Part shown: positions 1 through 8,453 of the stretch, piece by piece
How the letters are laid out: each line of letters begins with the position of its first letter
Position numbering within the stretch: position 1 is the first letter of the stretch
Source of the DNA: Pseudidiomarina terrestris
GTDB taxonomy: Bacteria; Pseudomonadota; Gammaproteobacteria; Enterobacterales; Alteromonadaceae
Assembly: GCF_030466405.1 (NCBI RefSeq)
Contig: NZ_JAGGJF010000008.1
Location: 1-32,233 of the forward strand
Direction: 5' to 3'
Length of the DNA: 32,233 nucleotides
The notes under the pieces: model-generated
What the model was told of the DNA's origin: nothing
Seen by the model: only the letters and a program-made list of their open reading frames with translations
Database searches by the model: none
Made by a program: the position numbers and the translations under genes

Positions 1-117
1 ATGGGAGCTGTATTATCACTTAGATTCATTACCTAGTTATGGCTACTTCTTTTAATCGGTTGATCTTTATCAGACAAAGAGATATTATTTTAACATGTTT
101 TTGCAATAAAGCTTCGC

Positions 118-447
118 ATGTATCGTTTAATCATTGCCCTACTGCTATTAGCAGTAACAACAATGTCATTTTCACAAACTATCAGTACGGAAAAGGCATG
201 TATGCACGATCCTACTGAGCAAGTTTGCGATCTTGCAGATTGCGAAGTGTCACATTCTCTTACCGATAACTGTAGCTCTGATTCAATGATGCGTCATTGT
301 TACAGCCCGTCAATTACTGTCGTTTATTCTGAGCAATCCACCGTTCCGCCTATTGAGAAGCTGGTTTTTAACGCTTCCTCATTCTTAGATACGAATATTA
401 AAGAAAAGCACTCTCTCTCGCTATTTCGGCCCCCAATCTACTCTTAA
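118..447 (+). CDS. Small secreted Cys-rich protein, CzcI-like, heading the cus operon
   Basis: A 109-residue protein with a hydrophobic N-terminal signal peptide (about residues 1-20), so it is probably periplasmic. The mature part has several cysteines and a histidine, then a hydrophilic tail ending in LFRPPIYS. Nearly the same ending (LFRPPISS) closes the small protein at 22011-22355, which also sits at the head of an RND efflux operon. Small periplasmic CzcI-type proteins encoded before czc/cus genes are known and are thought to affect operon expression or bind metal; placing this one among them is inference. It precedes cusC by 170 bp, in the same direction. The ribosome site before the ATG is weak, so the start is less certain than the frame. 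Confidence 0.6.
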   Translation: MYRLIIALLLLAVTTMSFSQTISTEKACMHDPTEQVCDLADCEVSHSLTDNCSSDSMMRHCYSPSITVVYSEQSTVPPIEKLVFNASSFLDTNIKEKHSLSLFRPPIYS

Positions 448-617
448 AAAGTACTAAATTTCTCGCTCCTGGCGCGTTTATCGTCCAGGTAAAAACACAG
501 CTTTAAGCTTTGGCTCGGTCTTTGTAGTTATGATTTCGCTAGTAACCCTAGTTACGCTCTAACTCATAGCCTGGTCTGTGTTTAATTTAAAAATTTACAG
601 TTTTTGAGAGTAACAAT
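448..617 (+). promoter_or_regulatory. Intergenic leader before cusC
   Basis: This 170-bp gene-free stretch separates the small secreted protein from cusC and may hold a promoter or leader for the pump genes. It contains a short dyad, GTAAC-CCTA-GTTAC (542-555), and two CTAGT words 9 bp apart. I see no classical CusR box and no MerR-type 19-bp spacer promoter. Confidence 0.25.
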
Positions 618-1907
618 ATGAAACTTTTAAGAGAAATGGCTTATTTAAGCGTTCTGACTGTAGTGGTGCCAAATTTTGCTAATGCGCAAGAGCCGCTTTT
701 GAATTTGCAAGATGCAGTGAGTATCGCTGTACAAGAAGACCCCTGGCTAACAGCAAGTAAGCAAACTCAAGAGGCATTCGCGAGTGAAGCTATAGCCTCT
801 TCCAGTTTGCCTGACCCTAAAATATCGCTCACGGCAGCCAGTTTCCCTGTTGACAGTTTTAGTTCACGACAGGAAGGAATGACCCAATTGATCGTAGGTG
901 TTTCACAAACTTTTCCTAGAGGAGACACGCTATCGTTGTCTCGTAAGCAAAAAAATCAATTGGCCCAAAAACAACCGCTTTTGAGGGCTGATCGTATTGC
1001 TAAGGTCAAAACAACGGTAACGAAGTTGTGGTTAGACGTTTTTTTCTTTCAGCAAAGTATCCGTTTGATTGAATCCGATAGAGCGCTTTTTGAACAGTTA
1101 GTGTCGACGGCCAAGGCAAGTTATACCAGTACTGAAGGAAAAGCACGGCAGCAGGATGTTATTAGGGCCCAGCTTGAGCTCACACGACTGGATGACCGAT
1201 TGACTTCATTAAGACAGAAAGAGGAGCGATTTCAAAGCAAACTGTCGGAGTGGATAGGTGCTATAGCGAAATCAAAGTTACCAGATGACGTTCCTAACCT
1301 TACGCTACAGGAAGCATTGAGTTCGCCTTCAACAATGCCTAAACAAGCCTTGTACGAATTAATAAAAGGGCACCCAGTTTTGCAAGCTATCGATCAAGAC
1401 ATTTCGGCGTCGGAAACTTCTATAGAGCTTGCTCAACAAGGTTATAAACCACAATGGTCAACCAACCTTAAATATGGTCATAGAAACGATGCTCCAAGCG
1501 GTACTGACCGTGCCGACTTGTTTTCAGTCGGAGTTACGTTCGATATACCACTGTTTACTGATAACAAGCAGGATGAACAGGTGCGTTCGGCAAAGTATAA
1601 AACTGAAGCAAAAAGAACTGAAAAACTGCTGATTGCCAGACAGTTAATAGCCAGTTTACGCAGTACCTTTGTACAACTGAATCGTTTGAATGAACGCGCT
1701 GCTCTTTATCGTGAAGAGCTACTTCCACAAATGTCCGCCCAGTCTGAAGCTGCATTGACAGCCTACAACAATGATGATGGCGACTTTGCAGAGGCGGTGC
1801 GTTCACAGATTGCTGAAGTCAACGCAAAAATTGATGCATTAGCGATCGCCATCAACCGCCAAAAGCTGATTGCCGAAGCAAACTACTTATTATTCTCAGG
1901 AGTTTAA
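618..1907 (+). CDS. cusC: Outer-membrane efflux channel of the copper/silver RND pump (CusC/CzcC family)
   Basis: A 429-residue TolC-family outer-membrane factor that would form the exit duct of a tripartite heavy-metal pump. The N-terminus is a signal peptide ending in NANAQ-like sequence (about residues 1-24). The rest has long, Gln/Ala-rich helical segments in two related halves, as expected for the TolC fold, and its length fits the CusC/CzcC family. The ATG follows a GAGAGTAAC ribosome-site region. The cusB ATG begins 1 bp after the stop, and cusB overlaps cusA, so the three genes form an operon. Substrate assignment to Cu/Ag comes from CusB and CusA, not from this protein itself. Confidence 0.88.
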   Translation: MKLLREMAYLSVLTVVVPNFANAQEPLLNLQDAVSIAVQEDPWLTASKQTQEAFASEAIASSSLPDPKISLTAASFPVDSFSSRQEGMTQLIVGVSQTFPRGDTLSLSRKQKNQLAQKQPLLRADRIAKVKTTVTKLWLDVFFFQQSIRLIESDRALFEQLVSTAKASYTSTEGKARQQDVIRAQLELTRLDDRLTSLRQKEERFQSKLSEWIGAIAKSKLPDDVPNLTLQEALSSPSTMPKQALYELIKGHPVLQAIDQDISASETSIELAQQGYKPQWSTNLKYGHRNDAPSGTDRADLFSVGVTFDIPLFTDNKQDEQVRSAKYKTEAKRTEKLLIARQLIASLRSTFVQLNRLNERAALYREELLPQMSAQSEAALTAYNNDDGDFAEAVRSQIAEVNAKIDALAIAINRQKLIAEANYLLFSGV

Positions 1908-1908
1908 A

Positions 1909-3438
1909 ATGAAAACAGTCACTAAATCTCTTATAAGTTTAGCTGTAGGGTTTGCGGTTGGCGCTGGTGCTATTGGCTACTTAATGCAGTCAACTGCGGG
2001 CTCCGATGCTTCATCGGATAATGCCAAAAAAGAGCCATTATATTGGGTGGCTCCGATGGATCCAAATTATCGGAGAGACAAGCCAGGAAAGTCTCCAATG
2101 GGGATGGACCTTATTCCTTTCTATGGCGATGATGGGGGAGAAAGTTCACCCGGTACTGTGAGAATTGATCCCGATGTTATTAACAACCTTGGGGTTACAA
2201 CTGCAACCGTCACGTCCTCGAGACTCAACCTGGATATCGAAACAGTTGGCTATGTTCAGTTTGATGAGAACCGAGTGCTGACAGTAAGTCCCCGTGTTGA
2301 AGGCTGGATTGAAAAGCTTTTTGTAAAAGCGGTTGGTAACTCAGTTAAAGCCGGCGAGCCTTTATACAGTATTTACTCTCCTGAAATGGTTAATGCGCAA
2401 GAAGAGCTTGTATTGGCCTCGCAAAGAGGTAATCAGGTTCTACTAGATGCTGCTGAAGAACGCCTAAGAGCTCTGCAAGTTTCTGAACCTGAGATTAAGA
2501 AGTTAAAAGAGACTCATAAAATTCAGAAAACAATTACGGTAAAAGCAAAGCAGTCCGGGGTATTGGATAAACTGACTGTGCGTGAAGGTGCGTTTGTAAA
2601 GCCGAGTATGAACTTAATGACGATTGCCCAACTGGATAAAATATGGGTTATTGCAGAAGTCTTTGAGCGGCAACTGAACCAGGTTGAGGTAGGTAATAAA
2701 GTTCAAATGGATCTTGAGTATGCTCCGGGTAAAGACTGGGAAGGAAAGGTTGATTACGTCTATCCGTCACTTAACTCTAAAACCCGGACGGGAAAAATTC
2801 GAATTCACTTCAATAACCCCGACGCTTTTTTGAGGCCGGGTATGTTTGCGAATCTTAATATTAATGCTGGTGTAGGCGACGAAAACTTAGTCATCCCCAA
2901 AGAAGCGCTTATTCGAATGGGTGATTCGAACCGAGTTGTCTTAGCACTGGGCGACGGGAAATTTAAATCAGTTAATGTTGACGTTGGGCGGTTAGGTAGC
3001 TCGCGAGTTGAGATTTTATCGGGTCTTATGGCAGGTGATGAAATTGTTACATCGGCTCAGTTCTTAATTGACTCTGAGTCCAGTAAGTCTTCCGACTTTA
3101 AACGTATGAACCACGACTCTAACACTGATAGCGAGAGCCACGACACTATGTTAAATGAAGCTGTATCAGTCGAAGCTGTCTGGGTCGAAGCAACAGTTAA
3201 AAGTGTTATGCCTCAACATTCGATGGTTACGCTGAATCACGGTGAGATTCCTGAGTGGGACTGGCCTGCAATGACGATGGACTTCGATGTCGCTGATGAT
3301 GTTGAACTCTCAAAGCTCAGCGCCGGTTTGTCCTTACATGCGGAAATTTCACAAGTAGGTAAGCAACGTTACCAGCTCACATCGATTCATATTCCTGAGC
3401 AAGAACAAGTGACAGAGCAGGAGCATAACCATGATTAA
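1909..3438 (+). CDS. cusB: Periplasmic adaptor CusB with a fused C-terminal CusF copper-chaperone domain
   Basis: A 509-residue membrane-fusion protein that links CusA to CusC and delivers Cu(I)/Ag(I). An N-terminal membrane anchor (about 8-27) is followed by a Cys-free heavy-metal-binding segment (about 45-72, PMDPNYR...PGKSPMGMDL). Next come the barrel-sandwich/hairpin/beta-barrel domains of HlyD-type adaptors (about 90-400). The last 80 residues are a CusF domain: H444, W452, M455 and M457 have exactly the spacing of E. coli CusF H36, W44, M47 and M49. In E. coli CusF is a separate protein; here it is fused. I chose the ATG at 1909, after a CAGGAG site and 1 bp past the cusC stop, over a TTG 13 codons upstream that would lie inside cusC. 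The 3' end overlaps cusA by 8 bp, suggesting translational coupling. Confidence 0.92.
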   Translation: MKTVTKSLISLAVGFAVGAGAIGYLMQSTAGSDASSDNAKKEPLYWVAPMDPNYRRDKPGKSPMGMDLIPFYGDDGGESSPGTVRIDPDVINNLGVTTATVTSSRLNLDIETVGYVQFDENRVLTVSPRVEGWIEKLFVKAVGNSVKAGEPLYSIYSPEMVNAQEELVLASQRGNQVLLDAAEERLRALQVSEPEIKKLKETHKIQKTITVKAKQSGVLDKLTVREGAFVKPSMNLMTIAQLDKIWVIAEVFERQLNQVEVGNKVQMDLEYAPGKDWEGKVDYVYPSLNSKTRTGKIRIHFNNPDAFLRPGMFANLNINAGVGDENLVIPKEALIRMGDSNRVVLALGDGKFKSVNVDVGRLGSSRVEILSGLMAGDEIVTSAQFLIDSESSKSSDFKRMNHDSNTDSESHDTMLNEAVSVEAVWVEATVKSVMPQHSMVTLNHGEIPEWDWPAMTMDFDVADDVELSKLSAGLSLHAEISQVGKQRYQLTSIHIPEQEQVTEQEHNHD

Positions 3439-6400
3439 GTCAGTCATTCGATGGTCAGTTAGCAACCGATTTTTTGTTCTTCTAGCGACATTAATCCTTG
3501 TGGGCGTTGGTGCCTTTGCCGTCAAGAATACACCAGTAGATGCATTGCCGGACCTGTCTGATGTTCAGGTGATTATTAAAACCAGTTATCCAGGTCAGGC
3601 CCCACAAGTAGTAGAAGACCAAGTTACCTATCCATTAACAACGTCTATGTTATCAGTTCCTGGAGCTAAAACGGTTCGTGGGTATTCGTTTTTCGGAGAT
3701 TCCTATGTTTATGTCATTTTTGACGAAGACACAGATGCTTACTGGGCACGTTCGCGAGTACTTGAATATTTATCTCAGGTTGCTCCCACACTGCCTGCTA
3801 ATGCAAGGCCACAATTAGGTCCTGATGCTACAGGAGTTGGTTGGGTTTATTTGTATGCCTTGGTCGACCGCACGGGTAACCACAACTTGAGTGAATTACG
3901 CAGTATGCAAGACTGGTTTTTAAAGTATGAACTGCAAACTGTTGAAGGTGTCTCTGAAGTTGCCGCGCTGGGCGGTATGGTAAAGCAGTACCAGGTAAAA
4001 GTTGACCCGGAGAAGCTTCGCGCATTCGATATTCCTTTGGCTCACATACAAAACGCTATCCAGAGAGGTAATCAGGAGGTGGGGGCTTCAGTGGTTGAAA
4101 TGGCTGAGGCTGAGTATATGGTTCGGGCCTCCGGCTATATTGAAGGTGTCTCCGACTTAGAAAATATCCCACTAGGCGTTGATGCTAATGGCACGCCTTT
4201 ATTGCTTAAAGATGTTGCAGATGTGGGTGTGGGGCCACAAATGAGGCGCGGTATAGCCGAGCTCAATGGTGAGGGGGAAGCCGTGGGCGGAATTGTTGTA
4301 ATGCGCTTCGGAGAAAATGCACAAAAAACGATTGATGGTGTAAAACAAAAATTAGAGGAATTAAAAGCAGGGTTACCCGATGGCGTTGAGATTGTCACTG
4401 TCTATGATCGCTCAGGGCTTATCTCGGATGCCGTCGAAAGTCTCTGGAAAAGTTTAATAGAAGAACTCGCTATTGTCGCGTTTATCTGTGTGATATTTCT
4501 CTTCCATGTCCGCTCCTCGCTAGTTGCCGTTATCAGCTTGCCTCTGGGTATTTTAACCGCGTTTATTGTTATGTATTGGCAAGGAATTAACGCGAATATT
4601 ATGTCACTTGGGGGGATCGCAATTGCTATTGGCGCTATGCTCGATGGTGCCATCGTCATGATTGAAAATATGCATAAGCATATGGAAAAAACGCCACTGA
4701 CCGCAGAGAACCGCTGGCGGGTGGTTACCGCTTCTGCTTCAGAGGTAGGTCCCGCTCTTTTCTTTAGCTTACTCATTATTACCGTCAGCTTTATGCCGGT
4801 GTTTACCTTAGAAGCCCAGGAAGGGCGAATGTTTTCTCCGCTTGCTTTCACGAAAACTTACGCAATGGCAGCTAGTGCAGCCTTAGCGGTTACCGTTATC
4901 CCTGTGTTGATGGGGTATTTTATCAGAGGAAAGGTAACACCTGAGGGGAAAAACCCGCTTAACCGGTTATTGATCGCCGGGTATAAACCGCTTTTAAAAG
5001 GCATTTTGAAATACCCAAAGACAGCAGTTGTGGGAGCTCTTGTTATCCTGGCTGTTGGTGTCTGGCCGATTGACAAAATTGGTAGTGAGTTTATTCCAGA
5101 TCTGGATGAGGGCGATTTGATGTATATGCCGACGACTTATCCTGGATTATCTATTGGGAAAGCAAGAGAGCTTTTGCAGCAAACAGATAAACTCATAAAG
5201 ACGGTACCGGAAGTAAAGACGGTTTTTGGCAAAATTGGCCGAGCTGATACCGCCACTGATCCGGCCCCCCTAACGATGATTGAAACTTTTATTCAACTGA
5301 AACCGAAAGATCAGTGGCGTGACGGTATGACCACTGAGAAGTTGAAAAAAGAACTCGATGCGCTTGTAAAGTTTCCGGGGCTGACAAATGCGTGGGTTTA
5401 CCCCATTAAAACTCGCATTGATATGCTATCGACAGGTATCAAAACGCCGGTAGGTATAAAAGTTGCCGGAGCTGATCTTAATGAAATTCAGGCGATCGGC
5501 CAGCAGCTTGAAGCAATACTTGATGATGTAGATGGCACTGCTTCTGTTTATTCAGAGCGAGTGGCAGGTGGACGTTATGTCAAAGTTGACATAAAAAGAG
5601 AGCAGGCTGCACGTTATGGTTTGAACATTGAAGATATTCAACAAGTAGTTGCCACGGCTATTGGGGGAATGAACGTTTCAGAGACCATTGAAGGGCTTGA
5701 ACGTTACCCGATAAACTTGCGCTACCCCCAAGATTACCGTGATTCACCGGAAGAGTTAAAGACGCTACCTTTAGTTACGCCAGACGGGCAGCGTATTAGT
5801 TTGGCGGATGTGGCTGATGTCTACGTTGAACTCGGACCGCCGGCAATTAAAAGTGAGAACGCAAGACTTAATGGCTGGACTTTTGTCGACATTGAGGGAG
5901 TTGATGTCGGCACTTATGTTGAAAAAGCAATGAAGGTTGTAGAACAAGAACTCGAGTTGCCAGCAGGGTATTCAGTTACCTGGTCCGGGCAGTACGAATA
6001 TATGGAAAGGGCAAAGGAAAAACTGACTTACGTGATTCCGTTAACGCTCGCGATTATTATCGTTCTTTTATATATGAATTTTCGAAACGCTACAGAAATA
6101 GCCATTATATTGGGAACTTTGCCTCTCGCGTTGGTGGGGTCAATCTGGCTAATGTATCTTTTAGATTATAATTTCTCAGTTGCTGTAGCGGTTGGTTTTA
6201 TAGCTCTAGCCGGTGTCACTGTAGAAATAGGAATACTAATGCTGACTTACTTAAACCAGTCCTATAATGAATATGAAAAAAGTCAGTTAGAGCATGGTAA
6301 AGCATTAACGAAAGAGGGTCTCTCTCTTGCTGTAATGGAAGGGGCAGGACTTCGTGTTCGCCCCGTCATGATGACGGCCGTTTCTACAATTGCTGGTTTA

Positions 6401-6556
6401 TTGCCTATAATGTTTAGTACAGGGACTGGGGCTGAGGTGGTTAGTAGAATAGCGGCGCCAATGGTTGGAGGAATGATCAGCGCTGTTATCTTAACCTTGC
6501 TCGTATTACCTGCTGTTTACTATTTGTGGCGAAAGAAAGACGTTAAGGTTAGATGA
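3431..6556 (+). CDS. cusA: Cu(I)/Ag(I) RND efflux pump, inner-membrane subunit CusA
   Basis: A 1041-residue HME-RND proton antiporter that moves Cu(I)/Ag(I) to CusB/CusC. The first transmembrane helix is followed by the large periplasmic loop, a TM block with the IAIAIGAMLDGAIVMIEN signature (relay Asp in TM4), a second periplasmic loop and the final TM block. M566, M616 and M665 lie in MYMPTT, PLTMIET and RIDMLS contexts with spacings of 50 and 49 residues. These match the E. coli CusA metal-site methionines M573, M623 and M672, so monovalent copper/silver specificity is well supported. It overlaps the cusB stop by 8 bp and is the last pump gene before a 100-bp gap. Full length, no visible damage. 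Confidence 0.95.
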   Translation: MIKSVIRWSVSNRFFVLLATLILVGVGAFAVKNTPVDALPDLSDVQVIIKTSYPGQAPQVVEDQVTYPLTTSMLSVPGAKTVRGYSFFGDSYVYVIFDEDTDAYWARSRVLEYLSQVAPTLPANARPQLGPDATGVGWVYLYALVDRTGNHNLSELRSMQDWFLKYELQTVEGVSEVAALGGMVKQYQVKVDPEKLRAFDIPLAHIQNAIQRGNQEVGASVVEMAEAEYMVRASGYIEGVSDLENIPLGVDANGTPLLLKDVADVGVGPQMRRGIAELNGEGEAVGGIVVMRFGENAQKTIDGVKQKLEELKAGLPDGVEIVTVYDRSGLISDAVESLWKSLIEELAIVAFICVIFLFHVRSSLVAVISLPLGILTAFIVMYWQGINANIMSLGGIAIAIGAMLDGAIVMIENMHKHMEKTPLTAENRWRVVTASASEVGPALFFSLLIITVSFMPVFTLEAQEGRMFSPLAFTKTYAMAASAALAVTVIPVLMGYFIRGKVTPEGKNPLNRLLIAGYKPLLKGILKYPKTAVVGALVILAVGVWPIDKIGSEFIPDLDEGDLMYMPTTYPGLSIGKARELLQQTDKLIKTVPEVKTVFGKIGRADTATDPAPLTMIETFIQLKPKDQWRDGMTTEKLKKELDALVKFPGLTNAWVYPIKTRIDMLSTGIKTPVGIKVAGADLNEIQAIGQQLEAILDDVDGTASVYSERVAGGRYVKVDIKREQAARYGLNIEDIQQVVATAIGGMNVSETIEGLERYPINLRYPQDYRDSPEELKTLPLVTPDGQRISLADVADVYVELGPPAIKSENARLNGWTFVDIEGVDVGTYVEKAMKVVEQELELPAGYSVTWSGQYEYMERAKEKLTYVIPLTLAIIIVLLYMNFRNATEIAIILGTLPLALVGSIWLMYLLDYNFSVAVAVGFIALAGVTVEIGILMLTYLNQSYNEYEKSQLEHGKALTKEGLSLAVMEGAGLRVRPVMMTAVSTIAGLLPIMFSTGTGAEVVSRIAAPMVGGMISAVILTLLVLPAVYYLWRKKDVKVR

Positions 6557-6575
6557 TACCTTACTCTGTAAATAT

Positions 6576-6615
6576 CACCTGCGCACCTTTGATCTCGATC
6601 AATGATGTGCAGGTG
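6576..6615. repeat. Imperfect inverted repeat after cusA
   Basis: Arms beginning CACCTGC and ending GCAGGTG flank a centre containing GATC...GATC, giving a 40-bp imperfect dyad 20 bp past the cusA stop. It lacks a downstream T-run, so it is a poor Rho-independent terminator. It could be an operator for the gene starting at 6656 or an mRNA-stabilising hairpin. Confidence 0.4.
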
Positions 6616-6655
6616 GTAGTATGCTAATTTATAGCATGGCAATAGGAGCGCACAT

Positions 6656-7024
6656 ATGTTTCAAGCAAAATTTTTAGTTGTGCTTATGTTAGGAATAGTG
6701 ATACAGCTATCCTTCCCAGCCGCTCCTGCTTATAACAATGCTTCCAATGTACAGCACGAAAAAAGTGTTAGCCATATGGATGTTAGCAACGAAAGCAAAG
6801 ATAACTTTCATTGCGATGAAAGTGAGCAATCTATCATTGACGACTGCTATTGCTGCGTAGTTGATAAATGCTCTATGGATGAAGAGTGTAACTCTGCGAA
6901 CTCACCTCTAGTATTTATTCAATTCGACACTTCGATAAACTCTCCTAGCAACTTGCCACATCCCGTGTCTTATAAAGGTGATGTGAAGCAAATACTCTTC
7001 GATATTTACTACCCTCCGAAATAG
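6656..7024 (+). CDS. Small secreted Cys/Asp/Glu-rich protein, putative periplasmic metal binder
   Basis: A 122-residue protein with a clear signal peptide (about 1-25, ending PAAPAY) and a good ribosome site (TAGGAG) before the ATG. The mature part has six cysteines clustered in about 25 residues (HC...DCYCC...KC...EC) among acidic residues, a likely metal-binding patch. It ends YYPPK, an echo of the RPPI endings of the proteins at 118-447 and 22011-22355. Like those, it lies beside metal-export genes. I do not recognise a named family; a CzcI-like regulator/scavenger role is inference from size, secretion and position. It could form its own transcription unit downstream of the 6576-6615 dyad. 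Confidence 0.6.
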   Translation: MFQAKFLVVLMLGIVIQLSFPAAPAYNNASNVQHEKSVSHMDVSNESKDNFHCDESEQSIIDDCYCCVVDKCSMDEECNSANSPLVFIQFDTSINSPSNLPHPVSYKGDVKQILFDIYYPPK

Positions 7025-7120
7025 CACTACTAAATTACAACTCTAGATTTTCTCGAAATTTAAGTAACTAGGCTAAACACAGTCCATAAGCTATATGCTT
7101 TAGGGCTTTTAGGGGGGTAT

Positions 7121-7459
7121 ATGAACCTATCTAAAATTACCGCTATTTTTGATCAACTTCGACAAGACTCAGTGGAAGAGGCTCTCATCGGCCGTGGCGT
7201 TAGCGGCTTTACGCTGTTTCCTGTGCGAGGACGGGGTTACTACTTCGATAGCTATAACGATGATCACTTAGTTGATCACGTACAGCTTGAAGTTTATGTG
7301 AACAGTGATGATGCGCGTGATGTTGCCCTCTTGGTAGTTGAAGCGGCCCATACTGGGGTATCTAACGAGGGATTAGTTTCTATCTCGCCAATCGATGAAT
7401 TGTTCTGGGTTCACGATAAACGAGCAGCCACTAATAAAGAGCTTTCGTTACAAAGTTAA
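7121..7459 (+). CDS. PII-like signalling protein of the metal-efflux-associated (PII-NG) type
   Basis: A 112-residue protein matching the GlnB/PII fold. It opens with KITAIFDQLRQDSVEEALIG, has a GVSGFTLFPVRGRG segment leading to the T-loop, then beta strands, AAHTGVSNEGLVSISPIDE as the B-loop/helix region, and a basic end. The T-loop is short and lacks the tyrosine uridylylated in GlnB, so this is not an ordinary nitrogen sensor. A divergent PII group (PII-NG) is known to be encoded near CusA/CzcA-type pumps, which fits here. It would be cytosolic and trimeric; ligand and partner are unknown. The ATG follows an AGGGGGGT ribosome site. It starts a likely four-gene run ending in copA. Confidence 0.75.
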   Translation: MNLSKITAIFDQLRQDSVEEALIGRGVSGFTLFPVRGRGYYFDSYNDDHLVDHVQLEVYVNSDDARDVALLVVEAAHTGVSNEGLVSISPIDELFWVHDKRAATNKELSLQS

Positions 7460-7516
7460 CACCGCGCAAATGTTGCCTGAAACGTATTGGTAGTTTTAAT
7501 TAACAGGACAGTATTG

Positions 7517-7888
7517 ATGTCAAATAACGATCATAGAGCAGGAGTGCGGGAAATTAACTTAGTAAACCGCACTTTAAAGCTAAACGCAGAGAGTGTGAAA
7601 GAAGTTCGCAAAGCTATCAAAGAAATTGACTTGTTGGTTGGTCTCGATAGCGTTGCCTATGACTCTGAGCATAACTTGTTATTGGTAGCTTATGATGCCT
7701 CTAAAGTGGATCTCAATGTTATAGAGGAAAAGCTCAGGAAGTTTGGTGTTGAAATAAATAGTGGCTGGTGGACTCACTTGAAAGAGGAATACTACAAATT
7801 TATTGATCAAAATATTAAAGATAATGCAGAGCATACACCGTGGAGTTGCCACAGAAGCCCGCCACGTACCAAAAGCAAACGAAAGTAA
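7517..7888 (+). CDS. Unknown small protein with a degenerate HMA-like (ferredoxin-fold) domain
   Basis: A 123-residue protein. Residues about 10-75 read as a beta-alpha-beta-beta-alpha-beta unit like the metal-binding HMA domains of CopZ/CopA, but there is no CxxC metal motif. The C-terminal third is different: an aromatic and charged helix (SGWWTHLKEEYYKFI), then HTPWSCHRSPPR and a very basic tail. It may be a cytosolic partner of CopA or of the neighbouring PII-like protein; that is inference from position. I chose the ATG at 7517, with AGGACA upstream, over an ATG-like start 10 codons earlier. No function is assigned. Confidence 0.6.
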   Translation: MSNNDHRAGVREINLVNRTLKLNAESVKEVRKAIKEIDLLVGLDSVAYDSEHNLLLVAYDASKVDLNVIEEKLRKFGVEINSGWWTHLKEEYYKFIDQNIKDNAEHTPWSCHRSPPRTKSKRK

Positions 7889-7915
7889 CAATTAATTATA
7901 GGTAAGGAGTAAAAA

Positions 7916-8374
7916 ATGCAAATAGAAACAATCAAAGATGTACTGAGTTGGACCGTTGATTTCCACAAAAACCTGAAGGAGTGTGTGACTCACTGCTCTA
8001 AACAAAACCAAGATGAACGAGCTCGGATGATTCTAAGCTACGTGTCGGGTCATGAAGCTAGCTTAGAGCGAATGGTTGAAGGTTTTTTGAATACAGCCAA
8101 CCTAAATGCATTAGACACTTGGTGTTATGATTATATTGGGAAACATCCCATCGTTGAGCATGGGCACTGCGATTCGCCTTTTAAAGAGTTAGATACCGAT
8201 CACATTATGGAGAACATTGTAAACCATCATGAGCAAGTCATTGAGTTGTATGAACACCTATATTCCCGTGTTGATATAGACAGCGCAAAAGAGCTGTTAG
8301 AAACAGTAAAAAACGTTGAAGAAAATGAAATTAAACGAATGGTGCAAACTGCGAACCGATTTTCGGATATGTAG
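7916..8374 (+). CDS. Unknown helical His/Cys-rich cytosolic protein
   Basis: A 152-residue protein with no signal peptide or membrane segment. The sequence is nearly all helix-forming and carries HC-type pairs along the helices: KECVTHC near residue 22-28, a central WCYDYIGKHP...HGHC cluster, and NHHEQ about residue 100. The layout resembles a four-helix bundle such as hemerythrin or ferritin-like proteins, but I cannot name the family and the metal role is inference. A strong GGTAAGGAG site precedes the ATG. It sits 27 bp after the HMA-like gene and 79 bp before copA, so it is probably cotranscribed with them. Confidence 0.6.
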   Translation: MQIETIKDVLSWTVDFHKNLKECVTHCSKQNQDERARMILSYVSGHEASLERMVEGFLNTANLNALDTWCYDYIGKHPIVEHGHCDSPFKELDTDHIMENIVNHHEQVIELYEHLYSRVDIDSAKELLETVKNVEENEIKRMVQTANRFSDM

Positions 8375-8453
8375 TTAGTGAAAATTTTATCGTTGGTACT
8401 TTGTGGGAAAGAGCCCTGATTTGGTTAATTTTCCATAAATAAGGAGCACTTGT

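Noticed and set aside
1-117. A short frame opening with ATG at base 1
   Set aside because: It stops after 11 codons and nothing supports it as a gene end; the first 117 bp are left unannotated.
1429-1806. Secondary frames on both strands inside cusC
   Set aside because: They are shadows of the real gene, with no ribosome sites and no protein-like motifs.
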